The position numbers were made by a program, and so were the translations under genes. A DNA stretch of 64,000 bases, from NCBI GenBank assembly GCA_964017155.1, contig OZ024856.1, forward strand, positions 40,183,045 through 40,247,044. Reading direction: 5' to 3'. Below the pieces are notes generated by a model, which did not search any database, had not been told where the DNA came from, and saw only the letters and a list, made by a program, of their open reading frames with translations. Positions 1-60,760 of the stretch are shown here, in pieces. Source of the DNA: Oasisia sp. SBJ-2009 (Eukaryota > Annelida > Polychaeta > Sabellida > Siboglinidae). Positions within the stretch are counted from its first letter, which is position 1. Every line of letters starts with the position of its first letter.

Positions 1-288
1 CAGCGCTAATGTGAAGTAGTGATTGTACTGATTGGTTCACTGGTCAGACCATCGGCAGTATAAATTATTCAGCACAGATAATAAACACAGATTCCTTGTA
101 CACGTCTACATGCTGTAGCTTACTTACAGGACAAACGTGCATATGTGGCTTTGAATAAGCTCATGGACAGTTAATAATGTTATCAGTGTATAGCCGTGAG
201 TCGGAGCTACAAGCATATTATTATCAGTACCGTTGCGATATGTGATGGTATCCAATCGTTGCTACTGACGTCTGCCTGACGATACAAC

Positions 289-291
<3 letters not shown>

Positions 292-366
<75 letters not shown>
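292..366. repeat. AT microsatellite
   Basis: About 37 perfect TA units. The rest of 1-476 has no recognisable feature. Confidence 0.97.
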
Positions 367-368
<2 letters not shown>

Positions 369-476
369 TGTTAACATGTAATTATATGAAACCATTGCAG
401 CCATTATTGATAAACATGCACCGTTAACGACACGCACAGTGACACCCCGTAGTATAATGATAGCATACGATCACAA

Positions 477-1960
477 ATGTGTATTAGACGTCAGCTGGAA
501 CGAAGATGGAGGACTGGACTGGAATGTGACAGGTTGGCTTACTGCCTTCAGCGCCAGTTTGCCACGTCATCCATACAACGTGCAAAATTGGAATACTACA
601 TGAGTCAAATCGCTGATGCATCTGATGACCAGAAAAAGCTGTTCAAGATTGTCGCCAAGCTCCTACACACCGACAATGACACTCCACTTCAGCCTTGTGG
701 CTCATTCAACACACTTGCAGAGCAGTTTACAAATTTGTTCGCGGCAAAATCTCGAAAATCCGGTCCGAACTTATTCAAAATGTCAACATCATAGACATCT
801 ACACTCACGGTGAATCCGAAACATGTCTACTGACTGCATTTGAGCCACCCACTAAAACTGAAATTGGAGTATTTTTGAAGTAATTGCCGGTTATATATTG
901 TGAACTTGACCCCATACCGACATGGCTGCTTAGAGACTGTGCGCATGACATTATACCTGTTCTCATGACCATTGCTAACAAGCGTAATGCCTTCTCACTT
1001 GAAGGGAGCACACGTAAGACCAGTAACCAAGAAGCCATTTCTAGATAAGGACATCTTGGACAATTACGTACAGACCTGTGTCCAATCTCCCATACTTATC
1101 TAAGACAATATAACGTGTTGTTGCTGCGAGACTGTCAGCTCACATGTCTGAGTGTAATCTCTGCGAGCACATCCAGTCTGCGTACAAGCCAAATCACAGT
1201 GCCGAGACGGCGCTTGTCTGTGTACAGAATGACATCCTGCAAGGGACACAATCAGAACATTGTCATTATGTTGCTTCTGGACTTGTCGGCCGAACAGTGT
1301 TCGTAATCTTGGTGTCCAGTTTGATGTTGAGATGACGATGGAGTTGCATGTGACTGCTGTATGCAAGTCAGCAATATTCCACCTCCGCAACATCTCGAGG
1401 ATCAGACGGTATCTGACAGCAGCAGCGACAGGGCATGTCATACACGCATTTGTTACAAGCAGACTCAATGTTGGCAATGCTATATCGACTGCCTCAGAAG
1501 CAAATACAACGCCTTCAGAAATTGCAGAACTGGGCAGCCAGCTTGATCGACGGCTCCATGAAATATAGCCCTGCTACACCACTGCTGATGAAGTTGCATT
1601 GGCTGCCGATAGCAGTGCGAGTGGAATTCAAGATCCTGCTACTCACTCATCGAGCACTGACTGGCCATGCACCGGGATGCAGTGAACCCCGTGTAAGCCG
1701 ACGCCAGCCGGTTAGGTCGCCGCGCCCCAGCGAACACTATTTATTGTGTGTGCCAGCCACGCACAAGGCGTCAGTGGGATGACAGATCTTTCTGCGTGAC
1801 AGCCCCATGTCTGTGGAATGCGCTACCGCATCTGCTTTTAAAGTTAAACTAAAGGCCTATCCGTTTTCAGAAGTTTTTGTACAGCGCTGTGAGTAATGGA
1901 TGTTGGAAAAGCGCTACAGAAATTTCACGATTATTGTTATTATGTGTGTGCATGTGCGTG
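477..1960 (+). pseudogene. Decayed non-LTR retrotransposon (CR1/Jockey-type) fragment
   Basis: Fragments in different frames follow the order of a CR1-like ORF2. 477-780 has YMSQIADASDDQKKLFKIV and LLHTDND, the pre-RT region. About 885-1010 has DPIPTWLLRDC. 1144-1300 has HIQSAYKPNHSAETAL and VQNDIL, early reverse transcriptase. 1300-1680 has RNLGVQFD, RNISRIRRYLT, QKLQNWAASLI, LHWLPIAVRVEFKILLLT, late RT and C-terminus. The central RT motif block is missing between about 1285 and 1300, and several frameshifts are present, so it is dead. An ATA microsatellite follows at 2024. Confidence 0.8.
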
Positions 1961-2023
1961 CGCGTATGCCTATAGATTTCCGGACACGGTGTCACGACGA
2001 CCTAGATTGTGTCTCCTTGTAAG

Positions 2024-2025
2024 TG

Positions 2026-2109
<84 letters not shown>
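2024..2109. repeat. ATA trinucleotide microsatellite
   Basis: About 28 AAT units just downstream of the non-LTR fragment, plausibly expanded from its 3' tail. Confidence 0.97.
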
Positions 2110-2111
<2 letters not shown>

Positions 2112-2697
2112 TTATTTCAGACACGATCCATGTGTATATACAAGTAAAGCAACAATTTACTTAACAAATAATGAATAAAATAATTGATAAAATAAATAAA
2201 CAAATATAGACACAGCTGAAAACAAAACGCTGTAACTGTGAAACAATTTGTTTTATTGTCCGTGTTAAACGATACATGCCCGCTGGTACAAGGTCAGAAT
2301 ATTGTAAGTGACACACGGGTGCTTTAAAATCATTATGCCTGCCCCACCGTAACTCTCATAAACCGTTTAAGAAATGAATGGTTCGGCCATAGGCTGAACA
2401 CGTCTTAGGCCGAAGATTTTGCATTGGAGAGGGCCACCCGACAACCAAGCAAACTCTCTATCTCTCTCCTCTCTCTCTCTCTCTCTCTCCCACTCTCTGT
2501 CTCTGTCACTCCTAATTGGAGACTGCTAACAGAGAACGTTGTAAGAGAAAAGTAAGAGGAAGAAAAAAGACAATGGAAAAGGATATCATGGTCAATCCCC
2601 CCCCCAACGACACCGATACCAGGAAAATAATAACAACAAAATGCAATTTGACCCTAGTCTAATAACCGTGGGCAACCATTATTTGGAATCCTAAATA

Positions 2698-2699
<2 letters not shown>

Positions 2700-2790
<91 letters not shown>
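2700..2790. repeat. AT microsatellite
   Basis: About 45 TA units. The flank 2460-2510 is CT-rich. No gene was seen in 2110-3189. Confidence 0.97.
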
Positions 2791-2795
<5 letters not shown>

Positions 2796-3189
2796 TTGAG
2801 AATGATGACATTTTCATTGCTCTTGCTCTGTCAACTGTTATGCTGCAGCCAGCGACAGAAGTGGGGAATTCCGAACTTAATCCTATTTGAATGATGGCAA
2901 TACTTTGCAAAGGTGTAGGACTGGGAAGGAAAATCTTACGCAGGGATCCTGATCGAAAGCCCCTGTAATTTGTGACTCTATGAATCAGACAGCCAGTTAT
3001 TGGTTCTATATTTCCCATCATACTAATTTTGTTTTCGGGATTGGGGGGGGGGGCATGGGGGTGCATGGCCCCCTGCCCCCTCTGGCTACGCCACAGTTTA
3101 CAACATCATTCATGGTTGGACTTATAGGATGGCCTGCAGCGAATCAAAACATTCATAACAAACTGTATACAACAGAGTATTTTGTTTAC

Positions 3190-3240
3190 CTTCTTGCCGT
3201 TCACGAAGAACACCAGTTCGCAGTCCTCGTACGCTGCCAT
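3190..3240 (-). CDS. First exon of a divergent XDH/aldehyde-oxidase paralogue (17 aa, partial)
   Basis: On the minus strand, ATG at 3240-3238 opens MAAYEDCELVFFVNGKK followed directly by a GTAAAC donor. This matches XDH exon 1 (ELVFFVNGRK, same phase-0 donor position, same GTAAA donor). The 2.2 kb between the two ATGs would be a bidirectional upstream region. No recognisable exon 2 was found on the minus strand of 1-3189, but intron 1 of the plus-strand gene is 4.3 kb, so later exons may lie beyond the left edge. It may be a working paralogue or an isolated exon copy. Confidence 0.72.
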
Positions 3241-3515
3241 GTTGTCGTCGCTGCTAGAGCGATGTATCTGTGTCTACCAGTACGACGTGTGGACTACGCA
3301 CATCTGCTGGCCTAAGCACTTTTTAAAACTGAGCGTTATCATTGGTCTCGCTTAGCCGACTGTGCCTCATAGATATAAATAGAACACACTAGTAGAACTC
3401 CTATCTGACTCATCTCTCGGTAGTCTCGCTTAACCGACTGTCGGTCGGCTGCGGAACTACGCCGAGAAGACAGTCTGGTACCATTTATGGCTTTTGTTTG
3501 GTATCCGCGTTATCT

Positions 3516-3925
<410 letters not shown>

Positions 3926-4263
3926 AAGTATATCGTTATTTTAATTTTATTTCCTAGTTGGCCTGAGAACCAATCAGCGTCTCTACCTTAATATGGGGTA
4001 AGGCTACCCGGATGTAGAAACTTAAGCCCATTAATGTCCCAGGCGGAGTTGAGGGGCTTAAAAGTGCTGCCACCTCACGGAGTCTGGGTAACCGAGGCAT
4101 ACTGACTCATCTCTCGGCAACATGAGTCCGCAGTCCACAGGGTGACGCCACTATCGGGTGTGGTTTGCGGTGCGCCTCTAGGGGAGAGTAAAGGAGGGAT
4201 TTTTTTTAACTGGAGGTTCGTGATGTAACTGAAATGATTTAACTATAGCTTGTATAAGAATGA

Positions 4264-4404
<141 letters not shown>

Positions 4405-5413
4405 AGCGTGCGTGCGTATCTCCCTCATTCTCAGACTCCGTCCATTCTTCCCCTGTCTTCCTCCCTTAATTCGTCCGCCCTCAAGTTCCTTCCTCCATAT
4501 TCCTCTCCCTCATTCCATTCCTCCCAGCGTCTCTCCGTCACTCGAGCCCTCCCCCATTACTCTCGCCATCTTTCCCCTCTCTTCTTCTCTTCCTGCCTCC
4601 CGCCAGCCTACACCCTGTTTCATACCACCATTCCTTTCTGCCAACAAGCTTCGCCCTCGTTAATTTGCATCTCCTTCGAGATCTCTTGGTTCTTTCAGGT
4701 AGATTCCGTCTACATGTTTTTCCTTTAGGCTAATTCTTTCCTCCCTCGATCCCTTTTTCCGATGCTCCCTTCTTTCACCATCCTCCCTTCCTTCTACCTC
4801 CGCGCTTCCGTTACCTATAAATAGTTTCTATCATCCGTTCCCGCCTCCCCATCTCCAATAATTCCTGCCTGCATTCTTGCTTAGAAGATAGCTATAATTC
4901 CCCCCGTTTCCCCGCCGTTCTTCCTCCCTAACGTATCTATTTTTGATTTTACTCATTGACGATCAAGTCGCACGAGACAGGAACTACATCGCACATCACA
5001 CACGACCTTTTCACCATATCAATCAGAGTGATATCGGATATTGACATGTACGCAATACTGACACCCTGACACGTACGCCCTGCCCTGTACAAGCTGTCGT
5101 GGTTTCCGATTCTGCCCTAGGGGCAATCCGCACACTACACGCACTAGTGGCGCCACACTGTGAGTTGTCGATCCCATGGATGTCCGTTCGAAGTTCGAGT
5201 TGAGTTCCGAAACTTGCGGCGTCATTAAGATGTTTATCTGGGGGTTGGGGGCGGGGCTGTCAACACGCGCCGTAGAGTAACGGGGTGGCGCACTGACAGC
5301 GCACTCGGTGACAGGAGTGAAGTTGACAACGCTGCTGAGCAAACGTGCGCATTCAACATACAGACCCCGCACGCACAGCAGGCATTGGCACAGACCACAG
5401 TACAGGCGACAAC

Positions 5414-53241
<47,828 letters not shown>

Positions 53242-53330
53242 AAGACAAGATACGGAACATTCTAGAAGACGAGAACGACCGCTTTCTGGAGTGAAGCACT
53301 ATCAGTGCCAAAGAACAAAATGACATTTTT

Positions 53331-53336
53331 AATAAA
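53331..53336 (+). terminator. Polyadenylation signal AATAAA for XDH
   Basis: AATAAA lies 90 bp after the XDH stop, implying a very short 3' UTR. Other AATAAA-like hexamers occur downstream in AT-rich DNA, so this is the likely but not the only candidate. Confidence 0.6.
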
Positions 53337-53349
53337 CGTTTTATTACGC

Positions 53350-54828
53350 TAATACAAATTAGTAAAACAGGATCAATACAGGTATTTAGACAATATAGCA
53401 TAGACACAGTATATATTTATAAACATGCTAAACATAAGTATTATGAACATACATTATCATCATCAGGTTTGTGATGTCAAATGTGATTTTAAATTAAACT
53501 GCAATCTTTGCAGATTAATTCATATAAAAATGTATTTGTTAAATTATGTAGAATCAGTTGAATATATTGTGTTGTGAGTTTCTCACTAATTAATTCAACT
53601 AAATGACAATGCTCAGCTTCAAACCATTTCATGAAGCAATGACAGCAGTCGATATTATCGAGTTTTTCATTTTTTTCATGACAATATTGATGCAATGAAT
53701 TTTGACGTTTGATTGACTGTTGTTGAAGCAGGCAATATTAAGAAATGTCATAAATGTGATCTTTTGATTAGATAATGAACTTTTGATAAGCCTCCTACAT
53801 ACACAAAATGTCTTACATAAAGATAAATCATGTTTTCTAAAGGACATAAGTATAGCAGAGTTAGGGTTCCTTAATAGTCTCGAGTCAGTGTACATTATTA
53901 GTGACATTTAATGAATTAACAATTTTATTAGCAGAACCAGTTAAACTACTATGCCTTTTTTCACTAAGATGTACTATAGTCTTGTTGGTAGCTTTAGCAA
54001 TTACTGTATGGTTCAAGTAGCTATTATGGTAACCTAGTCTTTCATAGTTTGATAAAACATATAAAAACAAACACTTGTTCTCTATTAATTTTAGACTGCA
54101 TATAAATATATGGTAGTGAACATCTGTTTATAAAAAATACTTAATTTTTTTATCTAACTACACTGGAACAGTCAACATTATCAGACGTACCAGGTACACC
54201 TTTAACCATCTAAATACATGCATTAAAACATAAACAACTACGGGTAGTATGCATTTCTACAGTTACATATAAATGCAAATTTTTCAGCTGTACCATGACA
54301 AGCGTGTAAGCTGTTCATATTCTGTGATTTTGCTTGCTTTGAAGAATCTAATCGAAATGTCTAACTATGATATGACAAATCATGCCACCGAGTTGTAAAT
54401 GGAATGGATGTATGTTGTAATTATGACATGTTGAACTTTGGAAATACATATTGTTGAACAAATGTTGATTTATGCTGTTATTGTTGTCAAACAATCGACA
54501 ACGCGTTCACACAGTGAATTCTTACTCGAGGGACTTCTGTGGTCTGTGATCGACTGCACAAGTATTCTATTATGTGGAACATTGAGTTTACATTTATCCA
54601 GAGCGTTCCTGCAGTTGTATTGAGAGTCAGGTGTATTATCTATGTACATGACACTGGTGACCTTACACCTGGCACTGCCACATGAACAAGTGAACGCTAG
54701 ACATCCAACGGGCTATTCCTGTATCCAGATGGATGCAGATGTCCTTATTAACTACATAACTGACACCATTGCTACCCGACTCTGTCAATGCCTGACCACC
54801 ACTCTCCCCGCAGCTGGGTCAATGATGT
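53350..54828. other. Intergenic region between XDH and the piggyBac gene
   Basis: AT-rich, with no supported gene. On the minus strand a short Cys-bearing open stretch (about 54700 to 54474, with TCSCGSARCK) lies downstream of the piggyBac stop. It might be a displaced Cys-rich tail but has no clear splice link. Confidence 0.5.
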
Positions 54829-56301
54829 CTAGCCGCGATGAAGTGACCTTTCACCTGGTGGGTCAACATCATCAATGTCATCATCATGGAGAGCGATGAA
54901 CGACTTGGCCAACGCCTCGATCAACTTCGTCTTAAACTCCCACGTGGTGAAGATACGATTGCTCTTTGGCATCGGCCTGTTGCATTCCCTCCACAACACA
55001 AATGCGTTGATGATGCCAAACTCGACGAGGCTCCAGAAGAGGTATTTCCACCACCTTCGCCCTGACTGACCGACGTACAGCGGCTCGTCCAGGTGGTCAA
55101 TCCCGCACATCACCTTGTTGTACCGCGCCACGCACTGCGGCATCACCCTCGACACCGACTGGTGGTTGTGTCGGCCTGTCAGCACTACATCCACACCCGT
55201 GTCACCGGTTGCAACCACGTACATACTGTTTGTCTTGTGCCACTTACACATCAGCACCGTTCCATCCTCACTCGTCCATTTCTCCGATTTCTTCCGCTTG
55301 AGTCGTTTCGTCATCAGACCCGTCGGGAAGTCTTCACTTCCTGTGCTAGCGGCACCACACAGATATGTGTCCGCACGCAGCAGCTCTTTCGCGAGACCAA
55401 CAGTGGTGAAATACTCGGCAGCGAACACACGCCGATTTGCCCGTGTGTAGTCCTGCGTCAATTCCATTGCAACTTTGTGGCTCAGCTTCACCCCGTCACT
55501 CCCTACGTCCTCTTCGCCATTCCAGATATGGAACGCTTGGACGTACCCTGTTACTGCGTCAGTGAGACACCACAGTTTTATACCATATTTTGTGGGTCTC
55601 CTGGGCAAGTATCGGTTCCAACCAAGTCGGCCGTCAAACCGAATCATGGCCTGATCGATCAACACGTCCTGTGAAGGCTTAAAGCAATCCCGGAACTGTT
55701 TCCTGCAGAGGGTAATGTGAGAGCGAACCTTTGCGAGTTTGTCATTCGGGTCCTTGTCGTGTGGTACAGAGCAGTGTAGGTATTGACAAAGCTTTTCAAA
55801 CCGCAGCTGTGACATGATGGAGGCGACGTATGAAACCTGCAACACTGGATCTTCACTCCAGAAGTCCTCGTCTTGAAAGAACTCTGAGATGTTCATTCTC
55901 ATGTTGACAGCAAAGAAAGCACGCATCTCCACTGGGCTGGTGGGGTACCAGTCAGCGTCCGATGTCGCGTATGGGCCATTCTCCGCGTCAACAACAGGTG
56001 GGCACTTTGCCGCTGCGTTCAAATTCGTCGCTTCTGCAAGATCTTCAAAGAAACTGCTGCCAAACATCTGCTCAAAGAACGCGAGCGGGGAGCTGGATGG
56101 GGGCAGTGGCTGTGTGGGTCCACTTGGCTCAGTGAACTCCTTCACAGTTGGTGGGTTTGCGGCAGCCGTCTTCTGCCATCCAGGGTCAATGGTCTTGCTG
56201 TGAGCACGTTTACCAGCTGCACCTCCTGCTCTGCCAACATCCTCTTCTTCATAATCCTCTTCTTCGTAATCGTCATCGTCATACCCCTCACTGCTTGAAA
56301 C
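54829..56301 (-). CDS. PiggyBac-type transposase gene, exon 2 (490 aa)
   Basis: Main coding exon of a piggyBac (DDE_Tnp_1_7) transposase-derived gene. It opens after a TTCCACTTGCAG acceptor with VSSSEGYDDDD and an acidic stretch, then EFFQDEDFWSED, LRFEKLCQYLHCS, the first catalytic block VLIDQAMIRFDGRLG, PTKYGIKLWCLTDAVTGYV, and the terminal block CGIDHLDEPLY followed by RRWWKYLFWSLVEFGIINAF. In the position of the second catalytic Asp (usually DN or DR before Y/F-FTS) it reads VFAAEYFTTVGLAKELL, so that Asp appears to be Ala. The C-terminal Cys-rich zinc domain of active piggyBacs is missing; the frame ends TAG after SLHRG. With exon 1 the protein is 535 aa, with no frameshift or internal stop. 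The intact frame suggests recent activity or domestication. Confidence 0.88.
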   Translation of the reverse strand, partial: VSSSEGYDDDDYEEEDYEEEDVGRAGGAAGKRAHSKTIDPGWQKTAAANPPTVKEFTEPSGPTQPLPPSSSPLAFFEQMFGSSFFEDLAEATNLNAAAKCPPVVDAENGPYATSDADWYPTSPVEMRAFFAVNMRMNISEFFQDEDFWSEDPVLQVSYVASIMSQLRFEKLCQYLHCSVPHDKDPNDKLAKVRSHITLCRKQFRDCFKPSQDVLIDQAMIRFDGRLGWNRYLPRRPTKYGIKLWCLTDAVTGYVQAFHIWNGEEDVGSDGVKLSHKVAMELTQDYTRANRRVFAAEYFTTVGLAKELLRADTYLCGAASTGSEDFPTGLMTKRLKRKKSEKWTSEDGTVLMCKWHKTNSMYVVATGDTGVDVVLTGRHNHQSVSRVMPQCVARYNKVMCGIDHLDEPLYVGQSGRRWWKYLFWSLVEFGIINAFVLWRECNRPMPKSNRIFTTWEFKTKLIEALAKSFIALHDDDIDDVDPPGERSLHRG

Positions 56302-57621
56302 CTGCAAGTGGAACAACGATGAAAATAATAAATGATGGAGCTTCTACTGAGAGAATCAGGTGACTGCATAAATTGGCACTTGCGTAGAATGCAGACCGAA
56401 ATCAATTTTGCCATTATGACTGTACGTTTGATACTGTGTTGCATTATGTGAATCACTTAACAACATCCCAGACATATTTATGTTTTATAAATATTGCATC
56501 TTAGCCCACTTTTGAAACCCAAACGACAGCACGGTCAACATGAACAAATCTTGTTCGTTGCTCATTCCAAGTATACAGCAGCGAAAGCACTGTGCAATTT
56601 GTGTCTAAAAATGTGTCTTGATCTATAAGTTTTTATATATTTAAAAAAAATATAATTTGGATGCATATCAATTATATATATAATTAATTTTTAAATATAA
56701 TTGTATATTTTTAAATGACATTTTATACATATTTATTTACTTATATATGTATTTAATTATTAATTTAACATAATCATTTTAAAATAGATAACTGACCATT
56801 TTAAAGGGTATTTTAGATATATTTATTTACTAGCTTAACAATAACAATTATATTTTATGATTTAATGTATCATTTTAAATTTATATATAATTTATTTATT
56901 ACATCAAAGTAATAAAACATTATTTTAAATATCATTTTATATATTTATTTGTCATATTTTATTTTGTTATATATATACTAGTTAATTAATATAGGCACTA
57001 CCTGACTCAATATATATTTACCAGAACACCTATTTAGCATAAAATGCAGTACGTTGCATGTTTTGAAAATGGCAAATAAACCTTTATTATTATTTAATTG
57101 TGTAGTATAAATATATGCCTGGGATGATGTTAAATGATTGAAAGTAAACACAGTATCAACAAAACTTGTATAAAAAACAGACAACGATGCAATTATAATG
57201 ACAAAATTGAGTTGGGTCTGGATTCTACAGTGAGTGTCCATAGTCCATACTATAGCTTATTTAAGTTTGCAATGGTCTGTCACTCTGTGTGTCATAAGCT
57301 ATTTTGCAGTATCTCTTGGTGGTTGTCAGCATATATTGGCATATTATTGCAGCCACCTGTTTGGGGAAAAAGTAATTTAGAATACCCATAATAATTGGTA
57401 ATTTAGATCTTATATATCATATGATTGATCTTATGATCAAATAAATGTTGATGATTTAGTCCAAACGATATATGTGAGCATGTTACGTCTAATTAACGGC
57501 ACAAGCCAAAACTCAAAAGAATGGAAGAGGCAAGCAAGGCCTGGGGCGACTGCATGGTCTGGTGTACTCTTACTCAGTCTCATTCTCCTTTATCGCTCAT
57601 TCAAACATCATCTAATCTTAC

Positions 57622-57756
57622 TTCTATTTCGATGTCAGAATCTGGATCGGGTCCGTTCAGGTTCTTGTAGTCCTCGTCTATATTCTGGCGCAGTTCGGAC
57701 TGAGTAAACAGCAACTCTCGATCATCACCATCCATGTCATTCCATACCCCAGCCAT
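57622..57756 (-). CDS. PiggyBac-type transposase gene, exon 1 (45 aa)
   Basis: On the minus strand ATG at 57756 opens MAGVWNDMDGDDRELLFTQS and ends PDSDIEIE before a GTAAGA donor, phase 0, joining the acidic start of exon 2 in frame. The acidic, serine-bearing N-terminus is typical of piggyBac proteins. The intron is 1320 bp and very AT-rich (56640-56990 especially). The join is inferred from splice signals and composition. Confidence 0.75.
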
Positions 57757-58380
57757 TGTTTATGTTCATACCTCGATTATCTAAGTTCCATGAGGTGGCG
57801 CCACTATTTACCCGCCATCCGAAAGAGGGTACCGCTAAAGCCTAAAAGATTCCAACCACAGCACAGGAGTGAGATTAGAGCAATACTTTTTTTAATCTAT
57901 GATGATGATTCTCCATACCTTTTATTATTTAATTCATTACGCAAAACTAGCAGAATATTTTAATAAAAACAAGTATACGCACATTATATACACTAGCTCC
58001 GATCGATCGAGTTACGATCGATCGAGTTATGACTGATCGACTTTATAGTCTATAATACAGATTAATTGTCGTTGCTATATATCATTATATGGGAGTCTAC
58101 AATAAAAAGTATTTCTTAGCAAGTGAGTAGGTCTACAAAAAGCGTATCATGGGGCGTGGTGGCCAATTAAGTAGCTATATAAAGTGCATGTCGGAATGCC
58201 AACAATTTAAGAGGGACTGTGAGTGTGACTGTCTGTGTCTGTGAGCACTCGATCACTGGTCGGTGGTTCGGTACTGATACAACTAGTGTGTCCAAACTTT
58301 GAGGCATTTGTTTTCACTCTATGTCATCGCCTGCTCCTTTCAACCCGCCCTGATACGAGTCGCACTGACTGCTATACCGT

Positions 58381-58945
58381 CCCAGATAGCCAAACGATAT
58401 TGGCCCAATATCGGCCCGATCTCGGCCATCTCGGCACCGACATCGGCCCGATCTCGGCATACGACATCGGGCCGATCTCGGGCATCTCGGCCCTATGTCG
58501 AACCGAGATAGACGACATCGGCCCGATCTAGGTTTTGCACATGGGATCGATCTCGGTCCGATCTCGGCAATCTCGGCTGCATCTATAGCATGCCTAGATG
58601 AAACCGATATAGCCTAGATGCAGCTGAGATCCCCGAGATCGGACCGAGATCGGACCGAGATCGGTGAGATCCCCGAGATCGGACCGAGATCGGCAATCTC
58701 GGTTTCAGCTAGGCATACTGCCTAGATGAAACCGATATAGCCTAGATGCAGCTGAGATCCCCGAGATCCCCGAGATCGGACCGAGATCAGACCGAGATCG
58801 GTGAGATCCCCGAGATCGGACCGAGATCGGACCGATCTCGGTGAGATCCCCGAGATCGGATCGATCTCGGCAATCCCGGTTGCATCTAGGCTATATCGGT
58901 TTCATCTAGGCAGTATGCCTAGATGAAACCGTTATAGCCTATATT
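58381..58945. repeat. GATC-rich palindromic subrepeats
   Basis: Dense tandem and inverted copies of CCGAGATCGGACC, GAGATCCCCGAGATC and CCTAGATGAAACCGATATAG in roughly 140-bp blocks. Related motifs recur at 61515-61735. Strong secondary structure is expected. Confidence 0.85.
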
Positions 58946-59260
58946 ACTTGGATACACTATAGGCTAGCTGTGTGTGCCTTAATGAGTAGGTAACAAAGAA
59001 TGCAATGACATATTTTGTTTTATTTTCATCACACAGTGGCAAAGTTTCCGAGGTTCTTCTCTTAGCCCTGTCCCCATTCCAGTCTTTGGGCCCCATGAAC
59101 CATTTGGACAGACACTTCTGGATGGCGTTTTCTGTAGGGCCTACGAGGTGTCTTCATTTCTCCTGATGTCTTCTGCAATTAAAATGAAAGAGACATTAAG
59201 CTAGATGCCATCTATATTTAACTAATATCACAGACTGAGCAACAAAATAATTGTTTACAA

Positions 59261-59262
<2 letters not shown>

Positions 59263-59325
<63 letters not shown>

Positions 59326-59584
59326 GTTTTGTAAACTATATATATATATATATATATATTCAATTTGTGGCATGAATTTATATGCGCACGCTTGATTCTG
59401 TGGAAGATTATATACATTTGTTTTTTATATAATTGTTTACAAAACTATATATATATATATATAGTTTTGTAAACAATAATATAAAAAACAAATGTATATA
59501 ATCTGCCACAGAATCAAGCGTGCGCATATAAATTCATGCCACAAATTGAATATATATATATATATATTATATAGTTTACAAAAC

Positions 59585-59633
<49 letters not shown>

Positions 59634-59651
59634 TTGTAAACAATTAAACAA

Positions 59652-59711
<60 letters not shown>

Positions 59712-59796
59712 TTGTAAACAATTATATAAAAAACAAATGTATATAATCTTCCACAGAATCAAGCGTGCGCATATAAATTCATGCCACAAATTGAAT
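59263..59796. repeat. AT-rich palindrome cluster
   Basis: Two arms of about 95 bp (59359-59453 and 59456-59550) form a near-perfect inverted repeat containing GCGCACGCTTGATTCTG and its complement. A third copy of the right arm lies at 59701-59796. Several TA microsatellites are bounded by GTTTACAAAAC and its complement. Confidence 0.85.
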
Positions 59797-60760
59797 TGAA
59801 TTGAAATTTATTTCAACAAACAACTACTACATTATAAATACAGTGCATAAAATACAATATAAATTGTTGAAAAAAGGGTAAAAGAAGTATAATACTTATC
59901 ATGTTTACCCTTATAATTTCTTAATTTCATACATAAAGCATCCGAACAATGCAATAGAACACTATTTATATGTGTAACCATACAGCATTTAATAAAAAAA
60001 AGACATTGTGACATTTGTTGAAGAGAAAAACAAAAAACAAAATCTTTACAACAATAAACAAACTGAATGTTTATGTTTTTATCTAATTTATGTTAGCAAA
60101 AATTATCTAGGGCTCTAACACATAATTATTCAACAGTCTATTTGTATAACACTTTTTGAAATGATTTGAATTTTTTTACAACTAATCAGTGAATTGTCGA
60201 AGGAGTTACAAAGTTTAACTCCAGTAACATAAATGCACATACTTTTTAAGTTAGTACGTACATAGATTTGCTTGAACTTGCATTTATACCTGGATGAATA
60301 TCGAGAGTCATGTATTTTGAACAATTTTTGTACATTCATTGGTAATATATAATGATATGCCTTAAACATAATTATAGCAGTTTTTAGCTTTACAAGATCT
60401 GGTAATTTAAGAATATGTACATTGTGAAAGAGTAAATTTGTGTGATCAAGTCTTTTTGCACCACAAATTAATCTTGTAACTCTTTTCTGTAATAAAACTA
60501 AACAATGAATATTTGTAGCATATGTGTTACCCCATACTTCAGCACAATACATAATATAAGGCATGAAAAGAGAATAGTTCAAAATATGCATACCATGTTT
60601 GTTAATCAAAGAACTGGCTCTATACATAATAGCACAGCATTTTGACAGTTTAGATCTTACTGATAAAATGTGACTTTTCCAGTTTAGTTTGCAATCAATT
60701 ACTACACCTAAAATGTTGTGGAATGTAATCTATTGATTTTCTCCTTATTTATTCTAAATC
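59790..60760 (-). pseudogene. Non-LTR retrotransposon 3' fragment
   Basis: A 165-codon frame on the minus strand (60627 to 60130) reads NYSLFMPYIMYCAEVWGNTY, LQKRVTRLICGAK and KLKTAIIMFKAYHYILP, the thumb/C-terminal region of CR1/Rex-type reverse transcriptases. The element appears to end in tandem TTGAA/CAATT units at about 59790-59805, typical of 3'-tail repeats. The catalytic RT core is absent, so it is a 5'-truncated, probably dead copy. Confidence 0.75.

Noticed and set aside
54438..54702. Cys-bearing minus-strand frame as the missing piggyBac zinc tail
   Set aside because: The cysteine spacing does not clearly match the piggyBac Cys-rich domain, and no convincing splice link from the transposase frame was found.
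58990..59175. Minus-strand exon-like stretch (NAIQKCLSKWFMGPKDWNGD after a TTGCAG)
   Set aside because: The frame that looks protein-like begins after a stop and does not match the acceptor phase; no family recognised.
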